From: a virus
Reading direction: 5' to 3' (one strand)
Virus record (IMG/VR): IMGVR_UViG_3300027985_000382
Location: 1 to 31,182 of that record
DNA: 31,182 nt
The notes beneath the pieces were generated by a model that was given only the letters and a program-made list of their open reading frames with translations, ran no database searches and had not been told where the DNA came from. Made by a program: the position numbers and the translations under genes. This document shows positions 1 through 5,305 of the stretch, in pieces. How positions within the stretch are numbered: position 1 is the stretch's first letter; every line of letters starts with the position of its first letter.

Positions 1-129
1 CTGCTCGTACGCGGTGCGGTCGAGGAACAATCCGACGCCGTCCTCGTCCATGCGGATCCGGTAGCCGTCGCGCTTCCAGACCATCTCGGTCGGGCAGTGG
101 ACTGTGTGGTTGTCAGGGCGGTCAGGCAT
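1..129 (-). CDS. Small early hypothetical protein (3' end outside window)
   Basis: Not recognised. The first 43 codons are visible, reading MPDRPDNHTVHCPTEMVWKR and then a polar, charged stretch with DGYRIRMDEDGVGLF, and the frame runs off the window. The ATG at 127-129 lies inside the last codons of the preceding gene, giving an 8-base overlap, which is the spacing used throughout this early operon. No transmembrane segment or metal motif is visible in the part seen. Its place at the end of a run of tiny overlapping genes suggests an early accessory protein, but function cannot be inferred. Confidence 0.55.
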   Translation of the reverse strand, partial: MPDRPDNHTVHCPTEMVWKRDGYRIRMDEDGVGLFLDRTAYEQ

Positions 130-457
130 GGGTTTCCTCCTCGGTGCACGGGGTGTAGGTGTCGGCGGCCTCGTCCTCCCACTGGGCGCGGCGGTCGGCC
201 TGGACGGTGGCGGCGTAGCTGGCGAGGACTTCGGCGGCCACGCCGTATTCCTGCAGCGTGGTAGCGTCCCGGACGCGCAGCTCGCGCAGGGCGGAGATCT
301 CGCTGGTGGTGCGGGCCTGCTGGGCCAGGAGGTCGGCGATCTCGCTGTCGTAGAGGCGGACACGCTCCGCCAGTTGCGCGCGGGTCGTGCGGATCAGGTC
401 GGTCGGGTACGGCGTGGGCTGCCAGTCCTCGTCGCCCGGCTGCTGTGGGGCGTTCAT
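122..457 (-). CDS. Early hypothetical helical protein, 111 aa
   Basis: Not recognised. The ATG at 457 overlaps the stop of the upstream gene in an ATGA tetranucleotide, which decides the start over a longer frame reaching back to 598. The protein is highly charged and predicted helical: residues of about 25-95 form a continuous amphipathic stretch (LIRTTRAQLAERVRLYDSEI, then alternating E/R and A/L), likely a coiled coil. The C-terminus is acidic (EEETHA). There is no membrane segment and a single Cys near the end. It is translated from the same early transcript as its neighbours. It could be a small scaffold or a DNA-transaction accessory, but nothing specific supports either. Confidence 0.65.
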   Translation of the reverse strand: MNAPQQPGDEDWQPTPYPTDLIRTTRAQLAERVRLYDSEIADLLAQQARTTSEISALRELRVRDATTLQEYGVAAEVLASYAATVQADRRAQWEDEAADTYTPCTEEETHA

Positions 458-669
458 CGGGCCTTCCTGGGGTCGAGTTGGTGGTCGAGGATGGCCAAGG
501 TGGCGTCGTCCTCGTGGGCGGTGACGGCGATGCCGTGGCGGCGCCGGCCGTGGCAGCGGCGGCACTCGCGGGCGCAGTCGGGGCAGTAGACGAACCACCA
601 GCCGCCGATCTGTTTGGCGATCGCGTGGTGCTCGCGCCGGCGGCGGAACAGTCGGGCGATGATGCTCAC
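454..669 (-). CDS. Small zinc-knuckle-like early protein, 71 aa
   Basis: A basic protein starting MSIIARLFRRRREHH, with two CxxC pairs close together (CPDC, then CRRC, about residues 29-40) that could hold one zinc ion. Many actinophage early operons carry such Cys-pair proteins of unknown role. The ATG overlaps the upstream stop by four bases at 666-669, and its own stop overlaps the next start at 454-457, so translation is probably coupled on both sides. The Arg-rich N-terminus (RRRREHH) would suit nucleic-acid contact, but that is inference. No full-length family is recognised. Confidence 0.65.
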   Translation of the reverse strand: MSIIARLFRRRREHHAIAKQIGGWWFVYCPDCARECRRCHGRRRHGIAVTAHEDDATLAILDHQLDPRKAR

Positions 670-935
670 CGGGACCTCCGGGCTGGCATGTCGGACGGCG
701 ATGGGCGGACCTGGCCGACGACGCGGGGCGACGGTGGCTCGTCGGTGATGGCGTACGTCAGCCAGGTCCCGCGGGCGTAGCAGACCTCAACGCCGTCGGA
801 GTCGTGGAGGAGGAGCGCACCGAAGTCTCGGCGCCACCGGCATACGTTGGTGTGGACTACCCGGTCGAGGAGCTCACGGTCGGAACACGCTTCGCCGTCG
901 AGTGGGGCGAGGGTGACGGTCACGGTGCGGCTCAT
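666..935 (-). CDS. Early hypothetical protein, 89 aa
   Basis: Not recognised. It starts MSRTVTVTLAPLDGEACSDR and continues as a mixed alpha/beta soluble protein with three scattered Cys residues (near 17, 32 and 52) and a Pro/Arg-rich C-terminus (DEPPSPR to MPARRSR). The ATG overlaps the upstream stop at 932-935 (ATGA). A plus-strand frame covering the same bases has no ribosome-binding context and runs against the operon, so it was set aside. Function unknown. Confidence 0.6.
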   Translation of the reverse strand: MSRTVTVTLAPLDGEACSDRELLDRVVHTNVCRWRRDFGALLLHDSDGVEVCYARGTWLTYAITDEPPSPRVVGQVRPSPSDMPARRSR

Positions 936-1117
936 CGGCGTCCCCGCTCACGCTCGCGTGCGGTCAGGAACCTGCGGGCGGCCGCGCGGCGTTCCTCGTG
1001 GCAGCCGACTGCCTCGACGCCGGGGTCGATGCACGGCCAGTCGCGCAGCGCGTCGCACTTCGGGCAGGCGACCGCCTGGGCCCACGCGCCGTCGCCCTCC
1101 ATGTCCGCCGGGCTCAC
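932..1117 (-). CDS. Zinc-finger-like early protein, 61 aa
   Basis: A small protein carrying the pattern CPKC-x7-PC-x10-H-x3-R (about residues 18-42), which is the C-x2-C ... C ... H layout of a small zinc-binding domain often seen in actinobacterial and actinophage proteins. The C-terminus is strongly basic (RRAAARRFLTARERERGRR). The GTG start at 1117 overlaps the previous stop as GTGA. Nucleic-acid binding is plausible from the fold pattern and charge but not shown. It sits between the octapeptide-repeat protein and another Cys-containing protein in the overlapping early series. Confidence 0.65.
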   Translation of the reverse strand: MSPADMEGDGAWAQAVACPKCDALRDWPCIDPGVEAVGCHEERRAAARRFLTARERERGRR

Positions 1118-1980
1118 GACGCCTCCCGGTAGTCGTGGCGCCGATGGCGGTGACGGACCATTAGGTCCACCTCACGCAGGACGTGTAGGCGTGGGGCCTT
1201 GGCTTTGGTGTCGTCGATCGGGCGCAGCTGGTCAACGGGGCAGGTGACCTCGAGGTAGCGGGTCGCGTCCGGGTAGTGGTCGCGGGCCTGTGATGGTCGG
1301 GGGCAGGCGTGGAGGCCGCCGCCGCAGTCGTGGTCGTCGCGCCACACGTCCGGGGTGATGTCGGCGCCGAGCGTGTATGCGGTGGGCACCCACTGGTGGC
1401 CGGCGACGAGCTGGTCGTCGACGGCCTTGTATAGGTGTGCCCAGCCCTCGTCGTCGACCTCGACGCCGTGGTAGGCACACCAGGTCTGCGGGTCGGTCAG
1501 TTCCAGCCCGGTGATGTCGATGATGACGCCGCCATGGATGGTCGCCTGTGCGGAGTGGAGATGCACCGCGACATACGGGGTGGCCCTGACGGTCGCGGAA
1601 TCCCAGGCCCTGACGGTCGCGGAGTCCCAGGCCTCGACGGTCGCGGAGCCCCCGGCCTTGACGGTCGCGGAGCCCCCGGCCTCGACGGTCGCGGAGCCCC
1701 AGGCCTTGACGGTCGCGGAGTCCCAGGCCTCGACGGTCGCGGAGCCCCCGGCCTTGACGGTCGCGGAGTCCCAGGCCTCGACGGTCGCGGAGCCCCAGGC
1801 CTTGACGGTCGCGGAGCCCCCGGCCCTGACGGTCGCGGAATCCCCGGCCCTGACGGGGTGCCGGTGGTTGTCGGTGATGGTCAGCCACACACCAGCCAGA
1901 CTGTCGATGATGATGGGCTGGTGGTCGTCGGTGGCGAGCGCAGCGTCGAGCTCGGCCTGCGTTGTGATGGTGATGGTCAT
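1114..1980 (-). CDS. Octapeptide-repeat early protein (DUF7666-like), 288 aa
   Basis: The ATG at 1980 overlaps the upstream stop in ATGA. Residues 1-43 form a short N-terminal region ([19 protein letters not shown]). Residues 44-131 are eleven exact-length copies of an octapeptide of the form x-A-[GW]-[GD]-S-A-T-V, where x is R, K or E. One strongly polar flank per unit and a fixed SATV core suggest a right-handed beta-solenoid. The remaining C-terminal half (about 132-288) is a globular Trp/His/Cys-bearing region ([23 protein letters not shown]), ending in a His/Arg-rich tail. Similar SATV-repeat proteins occur in actinophages and mobile elements and have no proven role. The family name is given from memory of the C-terminal pattern and is tentative. 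Confidence 0.75.
   Translation of the reverse strand: MTITITTQAELDAALATDDHQPIIIDSLAGVWLTITDNHRHPVRAGDSATVRAGGSATVKAWGSATVEAWDSATVKAGGSATVEAWDSATVKAWGSATVEAGGSATVKAGGSATVEAWDSATVRAWDSATVRATPYVAVHLHSAQATIHGGVIIDITGLELTDPQTWCAYHGVEVDDEGWAHLYKAVDDQLVAGHQWVPTAYTLGADITPDVWRDDHDCGGGLHACPRPSQARDHYPDATRYLEVTCPVDQLRPIDDTKAKAPRLHVLREVDLMVRHRHRRHDYREAS
1588..1851. repeat. 24-bp tandem repeat, 11 units, inside a coding region
   Basis: Eleven head-to-tail 24-bp units encode the octapeptide repeats of the overlapping minus-strand gene. Units differ mainly at three codons (Gly/Trp, Gly/Asp and Arg/Lys/Glu), while the SATV codons are nearly invariant, so the array looks as if it was expanded by slippage or unequal recombination. 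Because 24 is a multiple of three, copy-number change keeps the reading frame. Confidence 0.9.
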
Positions 1981-2087
1981 TGTGTCCCCCCGGGGGTGTG
2001 GTGGCCTTCTCTGGTGGTGGCGATGACTCCCAGAACGGCGGGCGGCGGAATGAGGGCGGCGATGAAGATGGTGAGGCCGAGGAACAT
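1977..2087 (-). CDS. 36-aa single-helix membrane peptide
   Basis: A very short gene with stop/start overlaps at both ends: TGATG at the 5' end with the upstream gene, and its TGA shares three bases with the ATG of the octapeptide-repeat gene. The peptide begins [20 protein letters not shown], one hydrophobic helix of about 20 residues, followed by a short polar tail. No database family is recognised. The exact coupling on both sides argues that it is translated; small membrane peptides are common in phage early regions and some alter host membrane proteins, but that role is not shown here. Confidence 0.5.
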   Translation of the reverse strand: MFLGLTIFIAALIPPPAVLGVIATTREGHHTPGGTQ

Positions 2088-2524
2088 CACGCGACCTCCC
2101 GGGTGACAGCCCAGCCGAGCTGTGTGCACCACGTGGGCACGTCATCCCACCGGCGCTCACGGATCGCGCGGACAGCACCTACAGCGGCACCGTGGATCCG
2201 CAGGCCCTCGTTCATGTCCTCGATGCGCATCGACGAGTACGCCCGGGCGTGCAGCCATCCCTCGAGCTCGGCGGTCGTCATGGTCTCGGCGTCATCGCCC
2301 GGGTGTGGGATCACCTGCCAGGTGACGGTGGGGACCGTGGTCATCATGCGACCATCCTGGAAGTCGTGGCGGCACCACTCGTGGACCTGGGCCTGCGTCA
2401 TGTCGTGGCGGCGGCGGATGATCCCGCACGAGGCGCACGGCCGGATGCGGCGGCCACGCCACCAGCCGATGACCCATCGGGCCGCGAGGCACATGACCGG
2501 GACCAGCAGGACGATCAGCGACAC
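2087..2524 (-). CDS. Membrane-anchored Cys-pair protein fused to a repeated module, 145 aa
   Basis: From the GTG at 2524, which overlaps the upstream stop by ten bases, the product starts with a transmembrane helix ([20 protein letters not shown]), then has a CASC pair with further Cys at the segment [10 protein letters not shown]. At about residue 60 it continues with [20 protein letters not shown], whose DNA is part of a 60-bp exact duplicate of the 31-aa gene at 3451-3546. The last 60 residues ([10 protein letters not shown] ... [20 protein letters not shown]) resemble the C-terminal part of the 79-aa protein at 2950-3189. An internal start at the MM pair (2347) is possible, which would give a separate soluble protein of about 87 aa. 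Function unknown. Confidence 0.55.
   Translation of the reverse strand: MSLIVLLVPVMCLAARWVIGWWRGRRIRPCASCGIIRRRHDMTQAQVHEWCRHDFQDGRMMTTVPTVTWQVIPHPGDDAETMTTAELEGWLHARAYSSMRIEDMNEGLRIHGAAVGAVRAIRERRWDDVPTWCTQLGWAVTREVA
2287..2346. repeat. 60-bp direct repeat, copy A
   Basis: Identical base for base to 3489-3548. In this copy the repeat lies inside the longer 145-aa reading frame and codes for the [18 protein letters not shown] segment. Confidence 0.9.
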
Positions 2525-2694
2525 GACTGGTGGGACGACGATTGGTCGGCGGCGTGTGCTGCGGCGGCGTCCATGGCGTCGTCCCAGGTGGTGACGGTCT
2601 TCCACCAGTCGCCGCCCCACGTGATCGGGCAGGAGTGGTGCGCCGCGTACCACTGGTGCGTTCCCTTGTTCCGGAAGATCTGGATGCGGCGCAT
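2515..2694 (-). CDS. Early hypothetical protein, 59 aa
   Basis: Not recognised. It starts MRRIQIFRNKGTHQWYAAHH and is rich in Trp (WGGDWWKTVTTWDD) with an Ala/His/Ser-rich C-terminus. The single ATG at 2694 shares its A with the upstream stop (TGATG), which fixes the start. The Trp-dense core suggests a compact soluble fold. It lies between a 31-aa membrane peptide and the 145-aa membrane protein. Confidence 0.55.
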   Translation of the reverse strand: MRRIQIFRNKGTHQWYAAHHSCPITWGGDWWKTVTTWDDAMDAAAAHAADQSSSHQSCR

Positions 2695-2789
2695 CACGAC
2701 TCCCTCTTGTGGTCGAGGGAACCGAGGACCAGCCACGGCAGGACGAGCGCGGCGACGAAGAAGACCGGGCCGATCAGATGAGCGATCAT
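2694..2789 (-). CDS. 31-aa single-helix membrane peptide
   Basis: The peptide MIAHLIGPVFFVAALVLPWL followed by VLGSLDHKRES is one membrane helix with a short basic tail, so it is likely an inner-membrane miniprotein. The ATG overlaps the upstream stop in ATGA (2786-2789), and its own stop overlaps the next start. It follows directly another small membrane protein (2786-2953); two adjacent miniproteins could act as a pair, which is speculation from position only. Confidence 0.5.
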   Translation of the reverse strand: MIAHLIGPVFFVAALVLPWLVLGSLDHKRES

Positions 2790-2953
2790 CGCCCCATCAC
2801 CACCACGACCGTGTTGATGATGGCGTGGGCGACCAGGACGGCGCCACCGGTGATCAGGATGGAGGCGAGCGCCAGGAGGAGGCACCCGAACGCGCCCGGC
2901 GGCTGGGGAGTCATGCGAGCCTCCGCAGGGTTGTCGTGTCGGTGCGGACTCAT
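2786..2953 (-). CDS. Small membrane protein, 55 aa
   Basis: The product is a polar N-terminus (MSPHRHDNPAEARMTPQPPG) followed by about 30 hydrophobic residues (FGCLLLALASILITGGAVLV onward to NTVVVVMGR), enough for one long helix or a tight helical hairpin. The ATG at 2953 overlaps the upstream stop (ATGA); an internal ATG at 2914 is an alternative start that would keep the membrane part. Not assigned to a family. Confidence 0.55.
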   Translation of the reverse strand: MSPHRHDNPAEARMTPQPPGAFGCLLLALASILITGGAVLVAHAIINTVVVVMGR

Positions 2954-3189
2954 CGCGCCACCTCGGGGGTGATCGTGATCCCGATCGTGGACAGCCACAC
3001 CGCGGCGGCCGACCACTCCTGGTGCTCGAGCATCTCGACCACGTCCCGGGCGTACTCCCAGCCGTTCGCCTTGTCGTACTCCTTCGCGACCCAGGCAGTG
3101 ATCTCGGCGACGGTCCCGGTCAGGGTGACGCACTGCGCGTCGTCGTGGAGCGTCCACCGTTCCGGCGGCTTCGTGGTGGTGATGATCAT
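2950..3189 (-). CDS. Early hypothetical protein, 79 aa
   Basis: Not recognised by family. It begins MIITTTKPPERWTLHDDAQC and ends WSAAAVWLSTIGITITPEVAR. The ending resembles that of the 145-aa protein at 2087-2524 (Trp, x-x-x-Trp/Val, then a T-x-E-V-A ending), so the two are probably distant paralogues within this operon. Soluble, no metal motif. The ATG overlaps the stop of the upstream gene at 3189. Confidence 0.6.
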   Translation of the reverse strand: MIITTTKPPERWTLHDDAQCVTLTGTVAEITAWVAKEYDKANGWEYARDVVEMLEHQEWSAAAVWLSTIGITITPEVAR

Positions 3190-3437
3190 CAGGCCGCCCT
3201 CCTCGGCCCGCTGGAGTCGGCCGGCGCGATCTTGATCCGGCCGGCGTCCAGGTCATCCAGGAGTTCGTGCAGGGTGCGGAGGCGTTCGACGCGATGGCCG
3301 GCGACGTCCGGCCCGAGCGCCTGGATGTGGGACTCGATGGTGGTCGCGTCGTGGGTGAGCGCGTCGCGGAGTGCGGCAGCCTTGCCGGCGGGGAGCGCCA
3401 GCTGGCTGTCCGTCGGCGGAGCGGTGGTGGTGGTCAT
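3189..3437 (-). CDS. Early hypothetical helical protein, 82 aa
   Basis: The ATG at 3437 is preceded by GGGGGAAA, a good ribosome-binding site, which decides it over a longer frame starting at 3497. The sequence starts MTTTTAPPTDSQLALPAGKA and continues with a charged helical region (RDALTHDATTIESHIQALG, then RVERLRTLHELLDDLDAGRI), a likely helical bundle or coiled coil. No Cys, no membrane segment. Function unknown. Confidence 0.6.
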   Translation of the reverse strand: MTTTTAPPTDSQLALPAGKAAALRDALTHDATTIESHIQALGPDVAGHRVERLRTLHELLDDLDAGRIKIAPADSSGPRRAA

Positions 3438-3450
3438 CGGTTTCCCCCTG

Positions 3451-3546
3451 TCAGGCCGCGGTGTCGCGGCCGGTGGTCGTCTTGGTGGCGGCGTCATCGC
3501 CCGGGTGTGGGATCACCTGCCAGGTGACGGTGGGGACCGTGGTCAT
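3451..3546 (-). CDS. 31-aa early peptide made largely from a duplicated module
   Basis: The ATG at 3546 shares its A with the upstream stop (TGATG). The first 19 or so residues ([19 protein letters not shown]) come from the 60-bp duplicate also found at 2287-2346; after it the frame ends within 12 residues, where the copy at 2287 continues for another 65 codons. This may be a truncated duplicate of the downstream module, still coupled translationally, or a remnant with no function. Confidence 0.4.
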   Translation of the reverse strand: MTTVPTVTWQVIPHPGDDAATKTTTGRDTAA

Positions 3547-3548
3547 CA
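3489..3548. repeat. 60-bp direct repeat, copy B
   Basis: Exact copy of 2287-2346, same orientation, about 1.2 kb apart. It covers the start codon and most of the 31-aa reading frame. The identity extends through synonymous sites, so the duplication is recent or kept by recombination. Confidence 0.9.
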
Positions 3549-3680
3549 GGCTGCCCTCCGCGGCGCAGCAAGACAGTCGGTGAGGCGGAGGTAGCCGGTC
3601 CAGTGACGCGGCACGGCGTCGATCAGCGCAGGCTCGGTCCTGATCTCCCAGTGCGGGTAGGTCACGATGTCGGTGGGCAT
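3546..3680 (-). CDS. Early hypothetical protein, 44 aa
   Basis: The short product begins MPTDIVTYPHWEIRTEPALI and ends in a basic, Ala-rich tail. The ATG at 3680 has a strong AAGGAG ribosome-binding site nine bases upstream, the best Shine-Dalgarno of the early genes, as expected for the first gene after an RNA hairpin. It could be the first gene of the block translated independently from the antirepressor. No family recognised; its size would also fit a small excision factor, but it lacks a visible winged-helix pattern. Confidence 0.5.
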   Translation of the reverse strand: MPTDIVTYPHWEIRTEPALIDAVPRHWTGYLRLTDCLAAPRRAA

Positions 3681-3701
3681 TGGTAGACTCCTTGGTTGGT
3701 T

Positions 3702-3738
3702 GGCCCGTCCCTCGGTTGGTGTGCTGTGGGGGCGGGCC
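3702..3738 (-). terminator. Imperfect GC-rich hairpin between antirepressor and small early genes
   Basis: GGCCCG pairs with CGGGCC, then one mismatch and CCC with GGG, around an 18-base loop. There is no U-rich tail, so it could be a weak terminator, an RNA-processing site or an attenuator dividing antirepressor from downstream genes. Confidence 0.35.
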
Positions 3739-3748
3739 TGCTGTGTGG

Positions 3749-4528
3749 TCAGGCGAGGACGCCTTGCGGGTCGTAGTGCTCGTGCCAGACGCGATCCATC
3801 AGCGACCTGTCCGCCTCGGTGTACGCGAGGACCTGGCGGACCTGGCCGTTGCCGACGGTGAGTGGGTACTTCTCGGGCGGGGCGCCGTGCAGGTCGGTGT
3901 ATGCGGCCTTGACGCGCTTCCCGAACACGCCGGCGACGCTGCGGAGCTTCGAGTCGGACAAGCCCTTCTCCCGCAGGTAGTCCTGCGTGTAGAGCGGGCG
4001 GCGGCCGGACTCGATCTCGGCGTGCTCACCCATGCCCCGGGCCAGGATCGTGCGCGCCTTCGCCTCCAGGTGGTCCGGGTGGATCAACCCCTTGGCGGCC
4101 TGGCAGAGTTCCATAAGGGCGCGGGCCTGGAAGATTGCGGCGTTCGTGCGGTGCTCGCGCTGCTCGTCGGTCATCGCGTACGAGCCGGTTCGGCGGATCG
4201 CCGGCAGGACCTCGTGGGTGACCCAGCGCTGGAAGGCCTTCACTGCGGCCCGCTGCGCGTCGTCGACCATGCGGCCGGTCTGACGCTGGAGGATTGCCTG
4301 GTAGAGGCCGGCCTCGGTGATGGTCGTCATCTCCTGATCACCGGAGGGGGTACTCACCAGACGCGTACCCCTCTCGTCGGGGTCGATAGCGCGGGTCATG
4401 TCGGATGCCATGCGGTGACCGAGCGCAGTGGCGACGTCGGCGGCGATGAAGGTCAGGGTGCCGTCGTCCTCGGTGAAGACGCGGAGCTGCTGGCCCTGGT
4501 AGCTGAACGGGGCGATGGTGGCAGTCAT
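3749..4528 (-). CDS. BRO-N domain phage antirepressor
   Basis: A 259-aa protein. Residues of about 5-110 match the BRO-N pattern of phage antirepressors: a beta-rich start (FSYQGQQLRVFTEDDGTLTF), IAADVATALGH, then TTITEAGLYQAILQRQTGR and AVKAFQRWVTHEVLPAIRRT, which is the characteristic end of the domain. The C-terminal 130 residues contain a helical region and a KLRSVAGVFGKRVKAAYTD segment, possibly a second DNA- or protein-binding domain. The ATG overlaps the stop of the Cro-like gene in ATGA. Antirepressors of this family bind or displace repressors during induction; here the likely target is the repressor at 4870-5268, by position. The protein ends GVLA. Confidence 0.85.
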   Translation of the reverse strand: MTATIAPFSYQGQQLRVFTEDDGTLTFIAADVATALGHRMASDMTRAIDPDERGTRLVSTPSGDQEMTTITEAGLYQAILQRQTGRMVDDAQRAAVKAFQRWVTHEVLPAIRRTGSYAMTDEQREHRTNAAIFQARALMELCQAAKGLIHPDHLEAKARTILARGMGEHAEIESGRRPLYTQDYLREKGLSDSKLRSVAGVFGKRVKAAYTDLHGAPPEKYPLTVGNGQVRQVLAYTEADRSLMDRVWHEHYDPQGVLA

Positions 4529-4755
4529 GCGGCAGCCTGTTCGGCGCCGGCCAGAAGGGTGGCCATCGGGACACCCAGACGCTCCGCAACTGCCATGAGC
4601 TCGGTCACGGACCAGTCCTGCTTGCCGATGATGCGCTTCGACAAGGAGGACTGGCCGACGCCGACGACGGCAGCGAGTTCAGCCTGGGTAACCCCGACGC
4701 GTGCCATCTCGGCCCTCACGTTGGCGCCGATTGTGGCGCTCGGGTTTGGTGTCAT
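4525..4755 (-). CDS. Cro-like XRE-family helix-turn-helix regulator
   Basis: A 76-aa helix-turn-helix protein: TIGANVRAEMARVGVTQAEL, AAVVGVGQSSLSKRIIGKQD and WSVTELMAVAERLGVP are the successive helices of the lambda-repressor/Cro fold. It is transcribed away from the repressor, as expected for the lytic partner of a genetic switch, and heads the early operon. No ribosome-binding site precedes the ATG at 4755; instead a promoter-like TTGACC-17-TAGCGT places the transcription start at or next to the ATG, so the mRNA is probably leaderless. A longer start at 4791 (TTG) would overlap the promoter and operators and is less likely. The C-terminus is EQAAA. Confidence 0.8.
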   Translation of the reverse strand: MTPNPSATIGANVRAEMARVGVTQAELAAVVGVGQSSLSKRIIGKQDWSVTELMAVAERLGVPMATLLAGAEQAAA

Positions 4756-4799
4756 GGCCGCTACGCTAGCGGCCCATCCACTAGCGGTCAACCCGCTAG
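4756..4799 (-). promoter_or_regulatory. Early promoter with overlapping CTAGCGG operators
   Basis: On the minus strand TTGACC (4791-4786) and TAGCGT (4768-4763) are 17 bases apart, seven bases before the ATG of the Cro-like gene. Two inverted repeats overlie it: CCGCTA-CGC-TAGCGG at 4758-4772 covering the -10, and CTAGCGG-TCAAC-CCGCTAG at 4781-4799 covering the -35. They share the half-site CTAGCGG (or TAGCGG), as expected for binding sites of the repressor and/or Cro-like protein. Confidence 0.6.
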
Positions 4800-4833
4800 A
4801 CCTAGAAGAACGCCAATGTAACTTGCGCTACAG

Positions 4834-4845
4834 CTAGATATCTAG
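4834..4845. promoter_or_regulatory. Perfect palindrome, candidate third operator
   Basis: CTAGATATCTAG is a perfect 12-bp palindrome 24 bases upstream of the repressor ATG. It shares the CTAG ends with the CTAGCGG sites and may control the repressor promoter. The repressor's own -10 could be TATCCT at 4858-4863, seven bases before the ATG, but no good -35 is visible. Confidence 0.4.
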
Positions 4846-4869
4846 TTGGTGAGCGCATATCCTCTCGTC

Positions 4870-5268
4870 ATGAGCACCGCACCAGCCCAACTCCCCGACT
4901 ACTCGACCCTGAACGGTCGCGTCGTCCGCAACGTTCGCCACCTCAAAGACGACTTCCGGCTGAACCAGACTCAGTTGGCCGCCGTCATCGACATCACGCA
5001 GACGCAGATGTCGCGTCGCCTCCACGGTGCCGTCCCGTTCAGCCTGGAGGAAGTTGAGCGTCTCGCCGACTACTTCGGAGTGACCGCCGGCGCGCTCCTC
5101 GGATACGAAGAAATGCCCCTCAACCCGAGAGGGCCGAGGGGCATTGGCGGTGTGGCGCGCCCGGAGGGATTCGAACCCCCAACCTTCTGGTTGGGAGTCG
5201 ACCACGACGCTGAGGTGATCCAGCTCATGCCTCGACGTCAGCTTCATATCGAGGGAATCGTGGCCTGA
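4870..5268 (+). CDS. Immunity repressor with attP inside its 3' end
   Basis: From the ATG at 4870 the product has 132 residues. Residues of about 15-80 form a helix-turn-helix domain: VRNVRHLKDDFRLNQTQLAA, VIDITQTQMSRRLHGAVPFS and LEEVERLADYFGVTAGALLG. After YEEMP the frame passes through a terminator-like hairpin (5112-5145) and then through the antisense of a tRNA 3' half (5153-5197, read as GVARPEGFEPPTFW), so the last third would be replaced on integration. The viral form ends IEGIVA, a nonpolar Ala-ended tail like a ClpXP/ssrA-type degradation signal. Known integration-dependent immunity phages have the same plan: a viral repressor with an unstable C-terminus and a shorter stable prophage form. 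A TTG at 4846 is an alternative start; no clear ribosome-binding site exists, so translation may be leaderless. Confidence 0.8.
   Translation: MSTAPAQLPDYSTLNGRVVRNVRHLKDDFRLNQTQLAAVIDITQTQMSRRLHGAVPFSLEEVERLADYFGVTAGALLGYEEMPLNPRGPRGIGGVARPEGFEPPTFWLGVDHDAEVIQLMPRRQLHIEGIVA
5112..5145 (-). terminator. tRNA-type terminator hairpin carried next to attP
   Basis: A perfect 10-bp stem AATGCCCCTC / GAGGGGCATT encloses an inner CCC-GAGA-GGG. Read on the minus strand it lies just after the CCA of the tRNA fragment and is followed by TTTCTT, so it is a Rho-independent terminator for that tRNA. On the plus strand it codes for part of the repressor tail. Confidence 0.65.
5153..5197 (-). other. attP core: 3' half of a tRNA gene
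   Basis: Read on the minus strand the segment gives acceptor strand CGGGCGC, discriminator G and CCA, T-loop TTCGAAT with a GGGGG/CCCTC stem, and variable loop AGGTT, then part of an anticodon arm. The 5' half of a tRNA does not follow: bases beyond 5197 do not pair with CCAGA. So it is not a complete gene but the part a phage shares with its attB. The core is at least 5153-5189; if it reaches 5197 the anticodon loop would read CTCCCAA. The acceptor strand recalls actinobacterial tRNA-Arg(ACG), from memory. An inverted repeat CCCAACC-TTCT-GGTTGGG (5178-5195) lies within it. Confidence 0.75.
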
Positions 5269-5305
5269 CTGGCGATGGGGAGCGCCCAGGCGATATGACC
5301 ACACC

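Noticed and set aside
1588-1851. CRISPR-like array
   Set aside because: The 24-bp units are contiguous with no spacers and encode an in-frame octapeptide repeat.
3680-4837. Plus-strand open frame of 385 codons across the antirepressor and Cro-like genes
   Set aside because: Opposite-strand shadow of two recognised proteins; it crosses the operators and has no start context.
4846-4869. TTG start for the repressor
   Set aside because: It would add eight residues with no ribosome-binding site and overlap the operator palindrome; the ATG at 4870 is preferred, though not proven.
5153-5197. A complete tRNA gene next to the integrase
   Set aside because: Only the part from the anticodon loop or stem to CCA is present. 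The bases that should form the 5' half do not pair, so it is a partial gene as found in attP.
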